The notes below the pieces were generated by a model, which saw only the letters and a program-made list of their open reading frames with translations, was not told the DNA's origin and ran no database searches. Positions 12,209-41,496 of a stretch of DNA of 64,000 bases are shown here, in pieces. The stretch lies in assembly GCA_963693365.1 (NCBI GenBank), contig CAVNZM010000002.1, positions 16,492,001 to 16,556,000 of the forward strand, in the 5' to 3' direction. The position numbers were made by a program, and so were the translations under genes. This DNA comes from Amoebidium appalachense (taxonomy: Eukaryota > Ichthyosporea). Each line of letters opens with the position of its first letter. Position 1 is the first letter of the stretch.

Positions 12209-12466
12209 GCGCGCGCGCGTGCCTGTGAGCTGTGTGTGCATGTGTGCGTGTGTGCCAGTGTGTATGTGCGTGTGTCTGCGCACGGGCGGCACGTATGTGT
12301 ATGTCATGGTGTGAATTTTGTCGATGTGTATGCACGCGCGCATGCACGCACGCGCGTGGCGCTGCACGAATGCGCTTGTGTGTATGCCTGGGCATGCTTG
12401 CGCGTGTGCTTGGTGTGTGAGTATGATGCCATATGTACATCTCTCTCCCTCCCTCTCGCTCTCTCG

Positions 12467-12509
<43 letters not shown>

Positions 12510-12528
12510 CTCTTCCTCTCTCTCTCTC

Positions 12529-12561
<33 letters not shown>

Positions 12562-12772
12562 TGCTCCACTTTCTCTTTCCAGATCTCTCTCTCTCTCTCG
12601 GTCCCCCCCCCCCTCCCCCCCCCCCCCCCCCATAGGAACATTCAGTTAGAGGTGAAGACAACCAGGACGGTGAGAGTGGTGTAGTGTTAGCAATGCATAT
12701 CCTTCTCGACAAAACATCGTCACTATTAACTCGCCCCTTGCTCTGTGCAGCATCCTCCCCCCCCCCCCCCCT

Positions 12773-12820
<48 letters not shown>

Positions 12821-13051
12821 CTCCCCTCCGCGATGACCTTAAATATCCACCAGGTTTGGTAGACCCTATTATCTTAATTTTTGAAAAAAAAATAGCACTA
12901 TTTATTCTAATTTCAAATTATCTTAATTTCAGGCACCCCCTGTGCTTCAAAATAGGGAAACCTGGGATTTGCACACGGGTAAGGAGGGTTTGGGAGGAGG
13001 ATGGGCACATTTGAGTACGGAAAGAGGAAATAGAACGGGAGAGCGGCAGCC

Positions 13052-13082
<31 letters not shown>

Positions 13083-13364
13083 ATTGCAGCTTACGAAATA
13101 AGGTAAATCAACTCTATCAAGTGCACGTGTGACTATTGAAAAAGAGAGGGTAAGTTCTTTCTTTCCTTTTTTTTTGGGGGGGGGAGGGGGTGGGAAGCTC
13201 ACGATCGACAGCAGCGCTAGTACCTCCCCCATTAACAAACACCAAAGGAATGAAGTGGGACAGCTACTGTTTAACCAAATACCTCATGCGCCCAGCCATT
13301 CGGATCCTCCCAGCCATCCCCTCTTTGTCCCCTTAACATTTCTCCGAGAGGAGGGGGGGAGGGG

Positions 13365-13398
<34 letters not shown>

Positions 13399-13450
13399 AC
13401 GCCACACCCACCCCAAACCCCATCGTGTTCCCCACCCACCCAACTATCCA

Positions 13451-13482
13451 CAGGTACCGCCATGATGATATGGTGGTACCTG
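13451..13482. repeat. Imperfect palindrome between a G run and a C run
   Basis: The two 13-bp arms, centred on GGTACC, pair at 12 of 13 positions around a 6-nt loop. About 55 bp upstream a G-rich run ends, and 9 bp downstream a C run of about 50 begins, so the same strand could also form a much larger G:C hairpin enclosing this one. Confidence 0.7.
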
Positions 13483-13484
13483 TA

Positions 13485-13554
<70 letters not shown>

Positions 13555-14070
13555 CCACCCACCCCCCGGGCCCACTGTCTCCCCTCAGCCCCTTAACACA
13601 CACGTGCACACACCCCTAGGCCTGACCCATCCTCCGCCGCTGAGCCCGGATATTCCTCGATACCGCAACACAAAATGACACACCGAACAACGCTTCCACC
13701 TACAGGCGACTTAAGCACCTGCATCGTGTGACACACACATATGCATGTACACACATGCGCACGCGTGTCCACGTGCACACTCACACACGCACACGCACAC
13801 GCACGCACACATACACATACGCACACACAGTCTGGCACACAAACAGAGTCTCACCGTCACCCCTAATGTGACTCATGCACCTGCACCCACATGTAACATA
13901 CATAACTGACAACATCGGGGATCATCGGCTGGGTGGCCCAGGGGGTAACGCTACTAACGATTGGGGGGACAGAAACAGAGCCTAAAGTACAATCTTTACT
14001 TTCCTAAATGTGGAGGGGTGGGCAGGGATTATGTTGTGTGTATCCAGATCCGTTAAGAAGACAGAGAGGG

Positions 14071-14073
<3 letters not shown>

Positions 14074-14156
<83 letters not shown>

Positions 14157-14200
14157 ATGTTTTTTTTTTTTTTTTTTTTTTTGGGGGGGGGGGGGGGAAG
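14074..14200 (+). repeat. (GT)n - T run - G run compound microsatellite
   Basis: About 80 bp of uninterrupted GT are followed by about 22 T and then about 15 G. A related block, GT followed by G-rich sequence with the shared words GATGCAGGGCGAGGAGAAGG and GGACAGGGCAGG-like text, recurs at 14264-14440. The stretch 14200-14440 is therefore a local duplication of roughly 170 bp. Confidence 0.75.
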
Positions 14201-14263
14201 GGATGCAGGGCGAGGAGAAGGGGGGGGAAGACAGGGCAGGGGCCCGTGTCTGGGGATGATGGT

Positions 14264-14323
<60 letters not shown>

Positions 14324-15362
14324 GGTGGCTGGGTGGGTGGGTGGGTGGGTGGAGGGGGGGGGGGGGGGGGGGAGATGCAGGGCGAGGAGAAGGGGGGGAG
14401 GACAGGGCAGGCACCCGTGTCTGGGCATCACCACTTGATGTGCCTCTGTATGCATTTAGGAACACAACCTCATGGTCTGATGGGCATGGCTCTACGGGTG
14501 GGAACCGTCTAATGCACTTCTGCTTGCCATAACACTTTGATGCATGATATGCACCAAGTGTTATGTTGTCATGTGCAAGATGTTAACAACGTTGGTGCAT
14601 ATGCTTTAGACCAGGTCGTGATTCCTTTAGGTTACCTCTTTTCAATTAATTAACTTGACAGCATAAGAAGCAGAAATGACTCAAATCTAGAAACATGGCT
14701 CGGGGATTAATTAAGGCGCCTCATGATAGGTATCATTAGGCTAACTAGGCACGGTGGTGGTAATACATTTCTGAGCTATTTTTCTTTTTTCCTCTTTTTT
14801 TTTTCTTCTTAGTGAGGGCTCGAGGTGTGTTCGTGGCTGGGGGTTGGGTGGGGGTGCGAGAGGAAAAGAAGTGGGGGGGACGGCGGGTGGTGGTGGTGGT
14901 GGGTGGGTGGGTGGGTGGGTGGGTGGGGGGGGGGGGGGGGGGAGGGGGGGGGGGGGGGGAGGGAGGGAGGGATATGACGGAGGTGTAGAATATGTTACAG
15001 AATACGACATGTACATGCATTGCGACGAAAAAAAAAAAAAATGATGCAAAACTTGTCAAGCACATCGTCGGAGAGTAAGCTATATTCATCACTGAGATAA
15101 TCCACAGTACCTAATCATAATGATTGGACCCATTCACCTCGCATGCGAAAAACAACTCAGATACACAACGGTTTCACTGGGGAGATGACTGAAAATGTGA
15201 AGAAATGAATCGGCAGTGTGTGTGTGAATGCTAAGTGTCTGCAGAGCGTGTGGGTGTAGGGGGGGGAAGAGAGGGCACAAGCACACATCCATGTATGCGT
15301 GTGTGCGGACGTGCCTAAGCACGCGCACCCATGTGTGTGTGTGTGTATGTGTTCGTGTCAAG

Positions 15363-15402
<40 letters not shown>

Positions 15403-15404
15403 AT

Positions 15405-15448
<44 letters not shown>

Positions 15449-15843
15449 TGGTTTAGAGTGTGTTAGAGAAGGAAGTACACATTCAAAACGGGCGTGCAAC
15501 CCACACAAAGAGTATGCATAGGGTGCGGGTGTGGCTGTAGGTGCAGGTGGTCTGTGGTGTGTTGTGAGTGTGTGTCTGTGTGTGTTCGTGCGGGTGGATA
15601 TGTGGGTGTGCAGGTTTGTGTATGTGTGTGCGTGTGCATATGTTCGCATGTGCCGTGCGCGTGTGTGTTCGCATGTGCCGTTTGCATAAATATGGATGTG
15701 TTATTGTGTGTGCCGTACACACGCACGAGTGCGCATGGCACACGTGTGTGCGTGCGTGTGCGGGGGCTGGGGGGGGGAGCGGGGGGAGGGTTGCACGTGT
15801 GGGTGATGTTTGTGTCACGTGCATGTGTGCGTGTGGATTGTGT

Positions 15844-15878
<35 letters not shown>

Positions 15879-16845
15879 GTATGTGTGTGTGTGTGTGCAT
15901 ACGTGTGTGGGGTGTATGTGGATGGTGTGGCCGTGGGTCGTGGCTGTGTGGGTTTGTGTATGTGTCTGTGTGTGTGAGCAGGCATGTGTCTGCAAGTGTA
16001 CAGGGTGTACGGTTTAAAGGTGTGTGTATATGTGTGTGTATGTGTGAGTGTGTGGGTGCGGGTGCATGTGCATGTGTGTGTGTGTGTGTGTGTGTGTCCG
16101 CGTGTGTGTGGGAAATAGGAGGGAAGAGGGGGGGGGGGGGGGAGGGGGGGGGGGGGGGAAGGGGGGAGGGGGGGGATAGGGGGCCAGTACTTCGTGTACA
16201 CAGAGAGCAACCAGCTGCTGCTTGCATATTCCAAAACGACTTTCATTCCTTCCGGCAAGTTCGCCAGAGATAATACTTGCTGTACATTCGAAAAAAATAT
16301 CTGTCAATAGGGTTTCCAAAAAAGGCAACAACACACGCTTTCTCGAGCCTGGTACAACTTGGAATGGTTGATGAGACTTAACCATACTAATAGCACTGCC
16401 GTGAATCCTACATAAATATGCATTAAACCCAAGTCGTAGATAAGAAAAGATTTAATTACCAGGCTAAAGTGTCCCATTATATGTGAATAACGTATACAAG
16501 AAAAACTCAGGGCCTAGCCGTGCCTATACGTTCAGTAAAGCTTGTAAGGTGAAGAAAACTATATGTACAAACCACTTATACCAGCTTCGCGTTATGAGCC
16601 GTTCAAACCAAACCTAAGTTTGGGGTCAAACCAGCGGCCAACTTCCAATCAACGGAAACCGTGTCAGCCAAAATTATGTATCAGCCCAAAATCAACACAG
16701 TGTACTTCTGATACAATGAGCGTGGGCACACCAAAAAAGAGGAATGCCAACTATAAAAGAACATCAAAGGCCAAAAAGACCGACCCCATCCCCTAAGGGG
16801 AGAACAGATGTCTAGTTTATGTGTGCGCTATGAAGAGCACAAACC

Positions 16846-17493
16846 CTACAGAAGCAACATGCGTTCCACCGAGCTTCTCCTCCTTGCCTCCCTTATTTTC
16901 CTCGCTTGCTCAAACTCCCTCGTCAACGCCTTTGGCGCACACAACACCTCTACCTTCCCTTCGAAAGCAAACATTAAATTCATTTGCAACATGACATGCG
17001 CGTCTGACATGTCCGTAGTCTTTTCTCCATTCACCGACAAGATTGAATCCCCCGTTCGCATTTTCGCTTTAGACGACGCAGAAGACGGAACAAGATCCAA
17101 AATACTACCTTGCATGTACATCAGTCCCAATCTTTCCGCAACTTTCTTCTCCAAAACGTATTTCTTTATCAAGGGGGCATCTGTGACGGTCAGCTCTAAC
17201 TGTTCTGCCTCCATGAGCAAATCACGCACCTGTCTTGCCGACACTGGCCCAGTAAGTGTCAGATCGTTCAACTCGTCTAGCCTGTCACCCTTCCTCAACC
17301 CCAGTTTCCAAGCACACGAGTGCTGGATAACGTCCGTGATGTATATTCGTCCATCCAGTCGGCAGAGGCTGCTTCCAAAGTCCTCGCCCCTCGGCTTTGT
17401 AACACGTATATAGCGCCGAATGGGTGCTGCATCTCGTTCGTCCGCATAGCGGTCGATGTTCTGCTTGTAGTATGTCATCCTGACGTCTGTCAT
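16846..17493 (-). CDS. Two-PDZ-domain protein, single exon (215 aa)
   Basis: A complete frame from ATG to TAG with no repeats inside. Residues about 26-105 form one PDZ-like unit and about 113-187 a second. Each shows the family signature of a strand, then a turn ending in LRKGDRL (67-72) or MRTGDSILSVNG (145-156), which is the R-x-G-D-x-I/L-x-x-x-N-G motif of the PDZ beta-sheet. The second unit is the more canonical. The C-terminal 25 residues are basic and probably helical, ending in MLLL. PDZ domains bind short C-terminal peptides, so this is probably a small scaffold. There is no protease domain, which argues against an HtrA-type enzyme. No signal peptide or membrane segment is seen. The opposite strand is also open for 201 codons but lacks any recognisable domain. 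Confidence 0.75.
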   Translation of the reverse strand: MTDVRMTYYKQNIDRYADERDAAPIRRYIRVTKPRGEDFGSSLCRLDGRIYITDVIQHSCAWKLGLRKGDRLDELNDLTLTGPVSARQVRDLLMEAEQLELTVTDAPLIKKYVLEKKVAERLGLMYMQGSILDLVPSSASSKAKMRTGDSILSVNGEKTTDMSDAHVMLQMNLMFAFEGKVEVLCAPKALTREFEQARKIREARRRSSVERMLLL

Positions 17494-19414
17494 AACAACG
17501 ACGAAATGCCCCAGTTGGGCAAACGGAGAAGGGAGAAGTGCCTATGCCCAACCCATGCAAAACCACAGATGGTTTTCTGTGGAGTCCGCAGTTCTTTGTG
17601 TTTGTCCAAGAAATAGACACCTTCTGACTGGTTAAGACAACGAGAGGGAAAAGGGTGCCTTTTATGTCAAAAATGCTGGAATATAATGCTTTTGAGTTTA
17701 TGTAAAATGCGCAAGAAAGTGTTTGGTGAACAGGTGTTAACTCCTTCACCACAAACTAAAGGTGTTGTCTCCCCAAAAATTGTCGCAAGCAGATGTGAAA
17801 CGACTCCGAAGTGACCTGCAAAGCCAGGCCCAGTCTACCAGCAGTGCCTGCTTCGGCTTGCTTGCAAGATGAAGAGTGCTAGCTCTGGGCTCTCAGGTCA
17901 AAAAAAGCGACCGAAAGAAAAGTTGTCACTGTCAACTTTCTTGCCAATTTTCCTCACAGATAAGCCTTGAGGGTGTATGTTCGCTAGAGCCTACTGTATC
18001 CTATCTTAATGGTTCTACTTTACGCTTCAAACATTTAGGCTATATTTTTATATGTAGCTGTGAGTATATCGAATTCTAAGGTCCGGTTTTCCAATTTTCC
18101 GGCGCTATTGGCTTTCGTTTCTATCAAATCTTCGAACTCGCAGGTAGGCACAAAAAGTAAAAGGAAAACTTGGCAGCTGTGAAGCTTGCGGCAGCTGAGC
18201 GGTTGACTCAAATTGAACGATCACGTCACCGCGCTGAGGCACCTTGATTATTTTGACAGTGACTTGACAATTTCGAGGACAGCTTCAAGTTCGAAAAAGA
18301 CATTCAGAGCATTGGAAGCTCACTTTACGCTCATAGCCTTTATACTATCAACCTGTAATAACCGAGTTTTTTTTTCATCGTTTTATCTTGAAAACTAATA
18401 AGCTATTTTTGCAAAGATGGTCGGTCTGACGCAGGTGGCTGAATGCAGAGTCAGTGTCGACTCCTCGAGCATTCGCTTGTGTCAAGCGCCTTGAATTGAT
18501 CAGGATTTGAACGAGGTCTAACAACGTCTCCCTGTATCACACGACCCCTACTCACGATGAAACGACCTCGGGTAAGACTAAAAATGCGACAGCTGCATTT
18601 AAAAACGCACGCAGCTTTCATGATGAATACATTATAGGTTTTACTTATAGTTTTTCGAACCCTGGGATTTATGGAGGGAATACTGCTTAGAAATAATGGT
18701 GTTACACTATCACTGTGGGCGTGGCGGTCGATCGCGACGTCTTAAAGAAATTCTTGGAGTCTAAAAATACATATTATTAAAAGATATAATAAGAGTCAAT
18801 GAGCTATCATGACCAAAGCAGGGTTTCCCGTTTTTACACCTTGACTAATGATGGCTTTGCGAGAAAAATTGATGAGCAAGGGCTAATGTAATTGCCTAAT
18901 AGCTGTGCCAGACTATGTAATACTCTTAAAAACAGATCCAAATTTCAGAATGTAGTAAACTGTACCCCCGGTCTTGAAATACTGACCTAGCAGCCCATTG
19001 GTTCGTTTCAAGCTGCGTCCAATCAGATTATCGGATGCAGTTATCCAATCAATACCAGGCTTTTCACGACCCGAGTCATTCGAGTCTCGACCCGAGTCGA
19101 TCGCGCCGACCTCCGACTCGCAGCGCATTGAATATCTCGTCAATGCTCCAACTAATGAGAAAATTTGCATATGGAATATTTGTAAGAATAATACATAAGG
19201 TCAGTCATCAGTGTAGCCGCTTTACATAAATATTTTTGTTTTGATAAGATCCATCTTGAAAGAGATCTATACAATGAACGAATGCGCCTAGGTGTCCAGA
19301 GCATGTTGAAATATATCCTTTTTACTAATATCCCATTTACAAAAAATAGCAGTATATAAGTTTCTTTCTCGTTCTGATAGAGAAATCAAAGGTAAAACTC
19401 AGTCGGCATGTGTT
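17494..19414. other. Spacer of ordinary complexity, no recognised gene
   Basis: This is one of the few long stretches without microsatellites. It is AT-rich with many stops in all frames. A small repeat built on CGACCCGAGTC appears twice at about 19068-19098. I see no exon. Confidence 0.6.
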
Positions 19415-19900
19415 ATGTTCCTTAGGCAACACCGTACTGATCATTATCGCTTTTTGGGAGCTTTGGCAAGATACATTTCTCCTGCTGTACGTATGGATAC
19501 CACCCTAGTAGAAAGTCTGTATGGTGCTCTGATGTTGATATTGCCTGGGAAGCTGTGCAGTGGCGTTGTAATTTTTGTTCCATCGCGCCACTTTTGTGCT
19601 GAACTTATTAATCGCAAGCATGTTGATAGGTGTGAGTTTTTATGTCGCGTTTTACCTCTTTCCCTACGGGTGTCTGCTACACTGGCTGGCAATGTGACCA
19701 CTTAAGACTTTTTGTTGAACTCTGTTGGTCGTCACATTGAGTGTTTATATGAATTTCACACAGACGTGTTCAGGTATCTCAGTATGCACTTGTTACTGGA
19801 TAGGCTCGTGGAGTTTTTATTGTCTTCTCAGTATGCCGTGCATACTTGCATATCTTTCCGTCGAATAAATCCAGTCAAAAGAAAAAAAGAAAAAAAATAG
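19415..19900 (+). mobile_element. 3' fragment of a non-LTR retrotransposon, gag-like ORF remnant
   Basis: An open frame from about 19415 to 19705, then after a stop or frameshift another from about 19712 to 19896, read as one degraded protein. It contains the pattern SGVVIFVPSR, then VLPLSLRVSATLAGNV, and ends with HTCISFRRINPVKR. This layout (a V-V-x-F strand, then P-L-x-x-x-x-V-x-L-x-N-V, ending H-x-x-S-F-R-R) resembles the RRM-like ORF1 region of Tx1/L1-type LINEs; that match is from memory and tentative. The fragment ends with an AATAAA signal, CCAGTCAAAAG and an A-rich tail, as expected for a target-primed insertion. A second, inverted copy of the last 205 bp lies at 20722-20930. Confidence 0.6.
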
Positions 19901-20721
19901 CAAACTTTTGATCGCCAAGATTTATCAGACACGAGCTAACGGCAAGGCACACGTGAGCGCCTGCAAAAAAAACTGTTGCAATACGTATACAGAACCATGC
20001 CATAGCGACATTGGCCTCAGTTTGCATATATCAGTTTATTTCAGGTTATGGGTAAATGCTCTAATATTAGCATTTCCATGTGATACATATGTAACTGCCA
20101 ACATAACCGGGCTATGATGATCCTTAAGCTTTTGCCAGTGTGGCGTCATGGCAGTGCTTGTAGCGGTCCGCTCGCGCGCCGCCTGAGCGCCATACGATAC
20201 GCACCTTACGTACCGTTCGTATACCGTATACATACATGCCATGGTATACCCTGCAACTGCCATACCACGCCACGCCTCGATTCGAATTCGCTGCTGTTGA
20301 ATGTAATAGATATTATTATGGTTGGGGAACTTAGTCAGATCCAGCATAACGCCTTGCTATCGCCGACGGTGTAGGTTTCAAAAGAGTATAAGGGACATAA
20401 ATAAATCCTTATCTAGACGTCGACGGATATCGGAGATTGCATCGACATCATGTGGCTCTTTAGCCTTGTCAACATTTTGATGCGAGTGGGCCGGTATGTC
20501 ACCAAGTCAGGTCTATGGTAGCTGTATAGAGAACCACAGCCTCCAAATCATTACGAGAATACACCCTCTTTTCACTTCCCCCCAGCTGTGACACGCCGGA
20601 AAACTTTTTACTGAGCTCAGGGGCCGTCAGGCCTAAATTTGCGGTGCACACGGTGGCATAGCATGCCAAAGAAAATTCCGAAAGCATCATTTCATAAATA
20701 CCGGAAAAGTATTTTGTCGTT

Positions 20722-20930
20722 TAAAGGTTTTCTTTTGACTGGATTTATTCGACGGAAAGATATGCAAGTATGCACGGCATACTGAGAAGACAATAAAAAC
20801 TTCACGAGTTATCCAGTAACAAGTGCATACTGAGATACCTGAACACTGTGTGAAAATCATATAAATACTCAAAGTGACGACCAACAGAATTCAACAAAAA
20901 GTCTAAAGTGTTCACATTGCCAGCTAGGTT
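20722..20930 (-). mobile_element. Second, 5'-truncated copy of the same retrotransposon tail, inverted
   Basis: Read on the minus strand this matches 19683-19886 with scattered substitutions and small indels, roughly nine bases in ten identical by eye. It ends at the same tail (AATAAATCCAGTCAAAAG). Homology stops abruptly near 20927, consistent with 5' truncation. The two copies are tail-to-tail around about 830 bp of unrelated sequence, so they could fold as a long hairpin. Confidence 0.8.
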
Positions 20931-22051
20931 GTGTGTAGGGCCCCCATGTGGCCAAGGACCTCGCCGGCCGCCATGGCCAGCTGAGCTGAGCCGAGGGTCA
21001 AGCAGCGTTAAAGACTATATTTTCAAACAATCGATCTTTGGTCTAATAATTTTGGTATTAGATTCGGTGAAACTTTTCTCTTAGGATATGTACGTTACAA
21101 AACCAATTTATCATGAGGCAGAGGTCGACGCGACAGCGGTTCCCATCGCCCTGCCGTAGCTAACTGTGTGAATTGATCAAACCCCCTTGATTAAAACATG
21201 GTTTTTTTAAATTGTTTTTCTCGTTTTCATTTTTACAGATGGCGTCATTTTTTACCCAGCCCACGTACATGGTGCCTCCGACCGGTAATTTTCTTGTACA
21301 TGAGATTGAGCATCGGATCATCGGAGCGAAGCAAAAAAATAGCCTCGGCAGGCACGCGGGGCTCAGTCGTCGTTGCAAAGCTTTCTGCAAAGGACTTTTT
21401 CAATCGTTGCCAAAGGCTCGTTTCTTTCCCCCCCCCCTGCTGAGGCTCCGTTCTATGGCGCCATAGTATACCTAGTTAGGTAGAAGCAAGCGCTAGCCTG
21501 TGAGGTGTAATATAGTGTTACTTTTTTTTTATGACGTACGCGCTCAGTTGTGGTCTCTTTTGGCGCAGTTGGCAACCACCTAGCTTAGGGTCTACCACCT
21601 ACTGAGGCGGTGTCTTCTTTCTTTTTTTTTTTCTTTTTTTTTTTTTTTTTACTTAAAAGGAACTGAGTAGATGTATAACGCCTGAGTAGATGTATAACGT
21701 CGCACGTGCGGCAACACGTCAGTACGTGTTAGGCTTAGGGTATAGGTTATAGCAACATCGCTCTGTTGGCCAACTTTCTTTCGAACGCGATTCACAAGCA
21801 CGCGACCAAGTACTTACATAGCCATTGTATGAACGTCACCGGGCCTGGCAGGGCAACCATCTGCAGTGAGTTCGCCCCCTAAGGTAACTGATACGTCTCG
21901 TTCACCTTACCTCTCAGAACGAAGGAGCTTCTGCGGCAGTTTGGATCGTTAATGCTATGGTGCTAAGTACTAAGTTAACATTTGAAGGGGAAGATAATCT
22001 TCATGTATTTTCACATCTGACGAAAAACTTCTGGCAGGCGTGGTTGTCAAA
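20931..22051. other. Spacer upstream of the bHLH-PAS gene
   Basis: A 75-codon frame at 21239-21466 begins with ATG right after a T-rich tract and ACAG. I do not recognise it and do not call it a gene. GAGTAGATGTATAACG is repeated in tandem at about 21665 and 21684. A T-rich block lies at 21618-21650. Promoter and 5' UTR of the downstream gene are expected here, but no TATA box was identified. Confidence 0.5.
21703..21708 (+). promoter_or_regulatory. CACGTG E-box upstream of the bHLH-PAS gene
   Basis: A perfect palindromic E-box 344 bp before the predicted ATG. The basic region of the encoded protein has the His-Glu-Arg set typical of bHLH factors that bind CACGTG, so self-regulation is possible. 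CACGTG is also generated by the many GT/CA-like tracts in this window, so the site alone is weak evidence. Confidence 0.3.
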
Positions 22052-33737
<11,686 letters not shown>

Positions 33738-33749
33738 GTGGAAGAAAAA

Positions 33750-33775
33750 AATAAAAATAAAAATAAAAATAAAAA
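33750..33775 (+). terminator. Polyadenylation signals after the bHLH-PAS stop
   Basis: Four overlapping AATAAA hexamers (AATAAAAATAAAAATAAA type) start 13 bp after the TGA, followed by A-rich DNA and then a G-rich run at 33781-33797. This is a plausible 3' end, though AATAAA this close to the stop would give a very short 3' UTR. Confidence 0.45.
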
Positions 33776-34370
33776 AAAAGGGGGGGGGGGGGGGGGGAGG
33801 GGAGGGGGGAGGGGGTATATAGGGAAATATGATGGATTGTTGCTATGCATGTGAGGGTTAATGTGATTTTAGAGTGTGTGAAGTGTGCACCATCTGGTTG
33901 GGTAGAAAGCACACACGTGTTAGTTCGATGCAGATACACACACAGGCACACACGGGCAAACACACGGGTAGACGTTCAAATGTAGTTGTACTCGTGCATT
34001 TACCCAAGGACATATCGGTACTGATGTATACTTTTTTTTTTTTTTGCTAGGCAGCTAATTTTGTTAGGTGTTTTTCTTTCTTTTTTATTCAGTTGGTGTG
34101 GTTGGGTTCTTGAAGCGGCGATGTATTGTAGAAACGGTATGAGTTCGAACGGCGGTCGCATGCCCATGATATTGGTTGCTCACATTTTATCTTATTTTCT
34201 TTTCTCCTCTGGTTTTTTTACGCCCAAATCGTTTTTACTAGTATGTATTTTGTATTTTCTTTAACTAATTTGTTTGATTGCTTGCTATGAGCATCTTGCT
34301 CTGTGTATCTATTTATTTTCCCAACGATGATTCCTCTTGTTTAAATGGCGCAAAATCGTTCCCGTAACAA

Positions 34371-34497
34371 CCTATTAGTCTGAGATTCCTTGTTTGTGTG
34401 GCTATGTATCTCAATAGTGGTGTGAAAAGTAACTCCTATTATTCTGAGATTCCTTGTTTGTGTGGCTATGTATCTCAATAGTGGTGTGAAAAGTAAT
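34371..34497 (+). repeat. 64-bp tandem duplication
   Basis: CCTATTAGTCTGAG at 34371 and CCTATTATTCTGAG at 34435 start two copies with a period of 64 bp. The copies are nearly identical through GTGTGAAAAGTAA. The unit is not low complexity, so this is a recent duplication rather than slippage. Confidence 0.9.
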
Positions 34498-35943
34498 TCG
34501 GTGTGTGTATATGGTTGGGTTGAGGGGTTTGTCGGTGCCTACACAATGCAAGTCACAATCCGAACATAATCTCATTTGCCCCATGGTTTATCCATGATCG
34601 TATGTACTGTCCATAGCATTTACACCGACATATTCACAATAGGTTCTATGAAAATTGCCTGGTTCGCAACATAGCCTCGAGTCCTAGCAGATTTCTTTAA
34701 TATGCATGCAATATGGGAGACAGTGGTGTCCTGAGCATCTTTAAATTGACATTATAGCTGTGTTACTGGATGGTATGTAGTGCGCTGGAGACAGTTCATA
34801 CCCGGTGGGTGTATCTGAGAGAAAAGTAAATACATGGTGAGGTAGCTAAAAGTGTTTCCTTTCTTTCCCCCCCCCCCCCCCCCCCCCCCCCCCCAAAAAG
34901 CACGCAAACACCTACTCACCACCACCCCAAAGCCAACCCACCCCACGTGCACCCACGTGCACCCACGTGCATGTGCGCTCCCCCATATCCACCACCACAA
35001 AAGGCACCCAGTCGGCCCACCCATTGGCAACTGGGCCCACCCCCCACACACGTACACAAAATTAATACGTCCACATGCACACACGCAAGCATGCACATGC
35101 GCCTGCGTGCACACGGAACATGTAGTACTACACACGCCCAATCACATACATGTGTACACATGGGGGGGAGATCTAGCACAGCTGCACACACACAGGCTCA
35201 CAGCTGCAGTGTTGCACACACTGGCAGACACATTCACACTGATCCACAAAACTTTACGTATGCCTGTGTGTGCATGCGTGCGTGCTTGTGCAACACAGGT
35301 ACAGACACTGCAGAGTCTGACAGGCATACAGCTGCAGTGCATACGCGCACCAAACACACAGGTACGTATGCAAAAACGATTGCTATACGTATCACAACCA
35401 ACTGCTGGGTCCCGGAGCCCACAAACAGCACACAAAGCTATGAATAAAACAACAAGTAGTGAGCATATTTACTCGTTGACTCTTGAAAATCGATTCTTAA
35501 ATTACATTTGTGCTGCAAACATATCACGGCATGTGCAGGTTATTAATCGGGTGTCCCTCCTACCGAAACCAAATAATCGATGCACGATGGCAATGCATGC
35601 ATGCACCCAACAGATAGGCAGTCGGGTCATGCTGAAGGTGATTTCGGCCCCGGTGCTTGTGTGCATGAGTAGTGCAAACTACCAACACTTTATTGGGAGC
35701 CATTTGGCTACGTATAAATCCTCACTAATGCTAGCTAGGGTGCTATCCGTTTGTTGGACTGATAGTATGCAAAAACCGAGCAAATATCGAGGTGAGCAAC
35801 CTGGGCACCCAAGAATAAGCTAGATGGAATCCCCCGTAATGGCATCTTGCACCAAAAAGGCACTGACAACGGACATGGTGAAAGGTATTAGAAAGGCCAT
35901 GTAAAAACAAAAAAAAACGGCCGCCTAAATTCTAATGAGCCAA

Positions 35944-41323
<5,380 letters not shown>

Positions 41324-41496
41324 TCCGGTGCTCTTGAATCGGAACAGTGATGAAGGTAAACAAGAGAGAAAGAGCGGTGCCCCTCATTTTGTTGTTGTTG
41401 TTGCATTCCTCAAGAACAATCTAATTATTTGATTGGTGAAACACCTCTACCTGATTGAATATATGTCATTCCAGATCGTTGCCAGTTAAGATTTAG

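Larger units (their letters stand above)
10061..16845. repeat. Gene-poor repeat desert
   Basis: The stretch is dominated by (GT)n (10190-10250, 10399-10440, 14074-14155, 14264-14320, 15365-15450, 15840-15875), (CT)n (12474-12530), G runs (10275-10310, 12179-12208, 13054-13081, 13370-13396) and C runs (11283-11328, 11697-11729, 12531-12559, 12780-12819, 13491-13540). Islands of ordinary sequence (10600-11240, 11400-11690, 12840-13030, 14440-14840, 16200-16800) show no exon that I can support. Copy B of the 39-bp repeat lies at 10998-11036. Confidence 0.75.
33738..35943. other. Tail-to-tail spacer between bHLH-PAS and iminopeptidase genes
   Basis: It contains a G-rich run at 33781-33815, a 64-bp tandem duplication at 34371-34497, a C run at 34867-34894, and a CA-rich but diverged stretch at 34905-35400. 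No exon was found. Confidence 0.65.

Noticed and set aside
16808-17413. 201-codon frame on the plus strand opposite the PDZ gene
   Set aside because: It is the antisense of a gene with two recognisable PDZ motifs and has no domain of its own.
21239-21466. 75-codon ATG frame after a T-rich ACAG
   Set aside because: No family, no consistent downstream exon, and a C run inside the frame; kept only as a note in the spacer.
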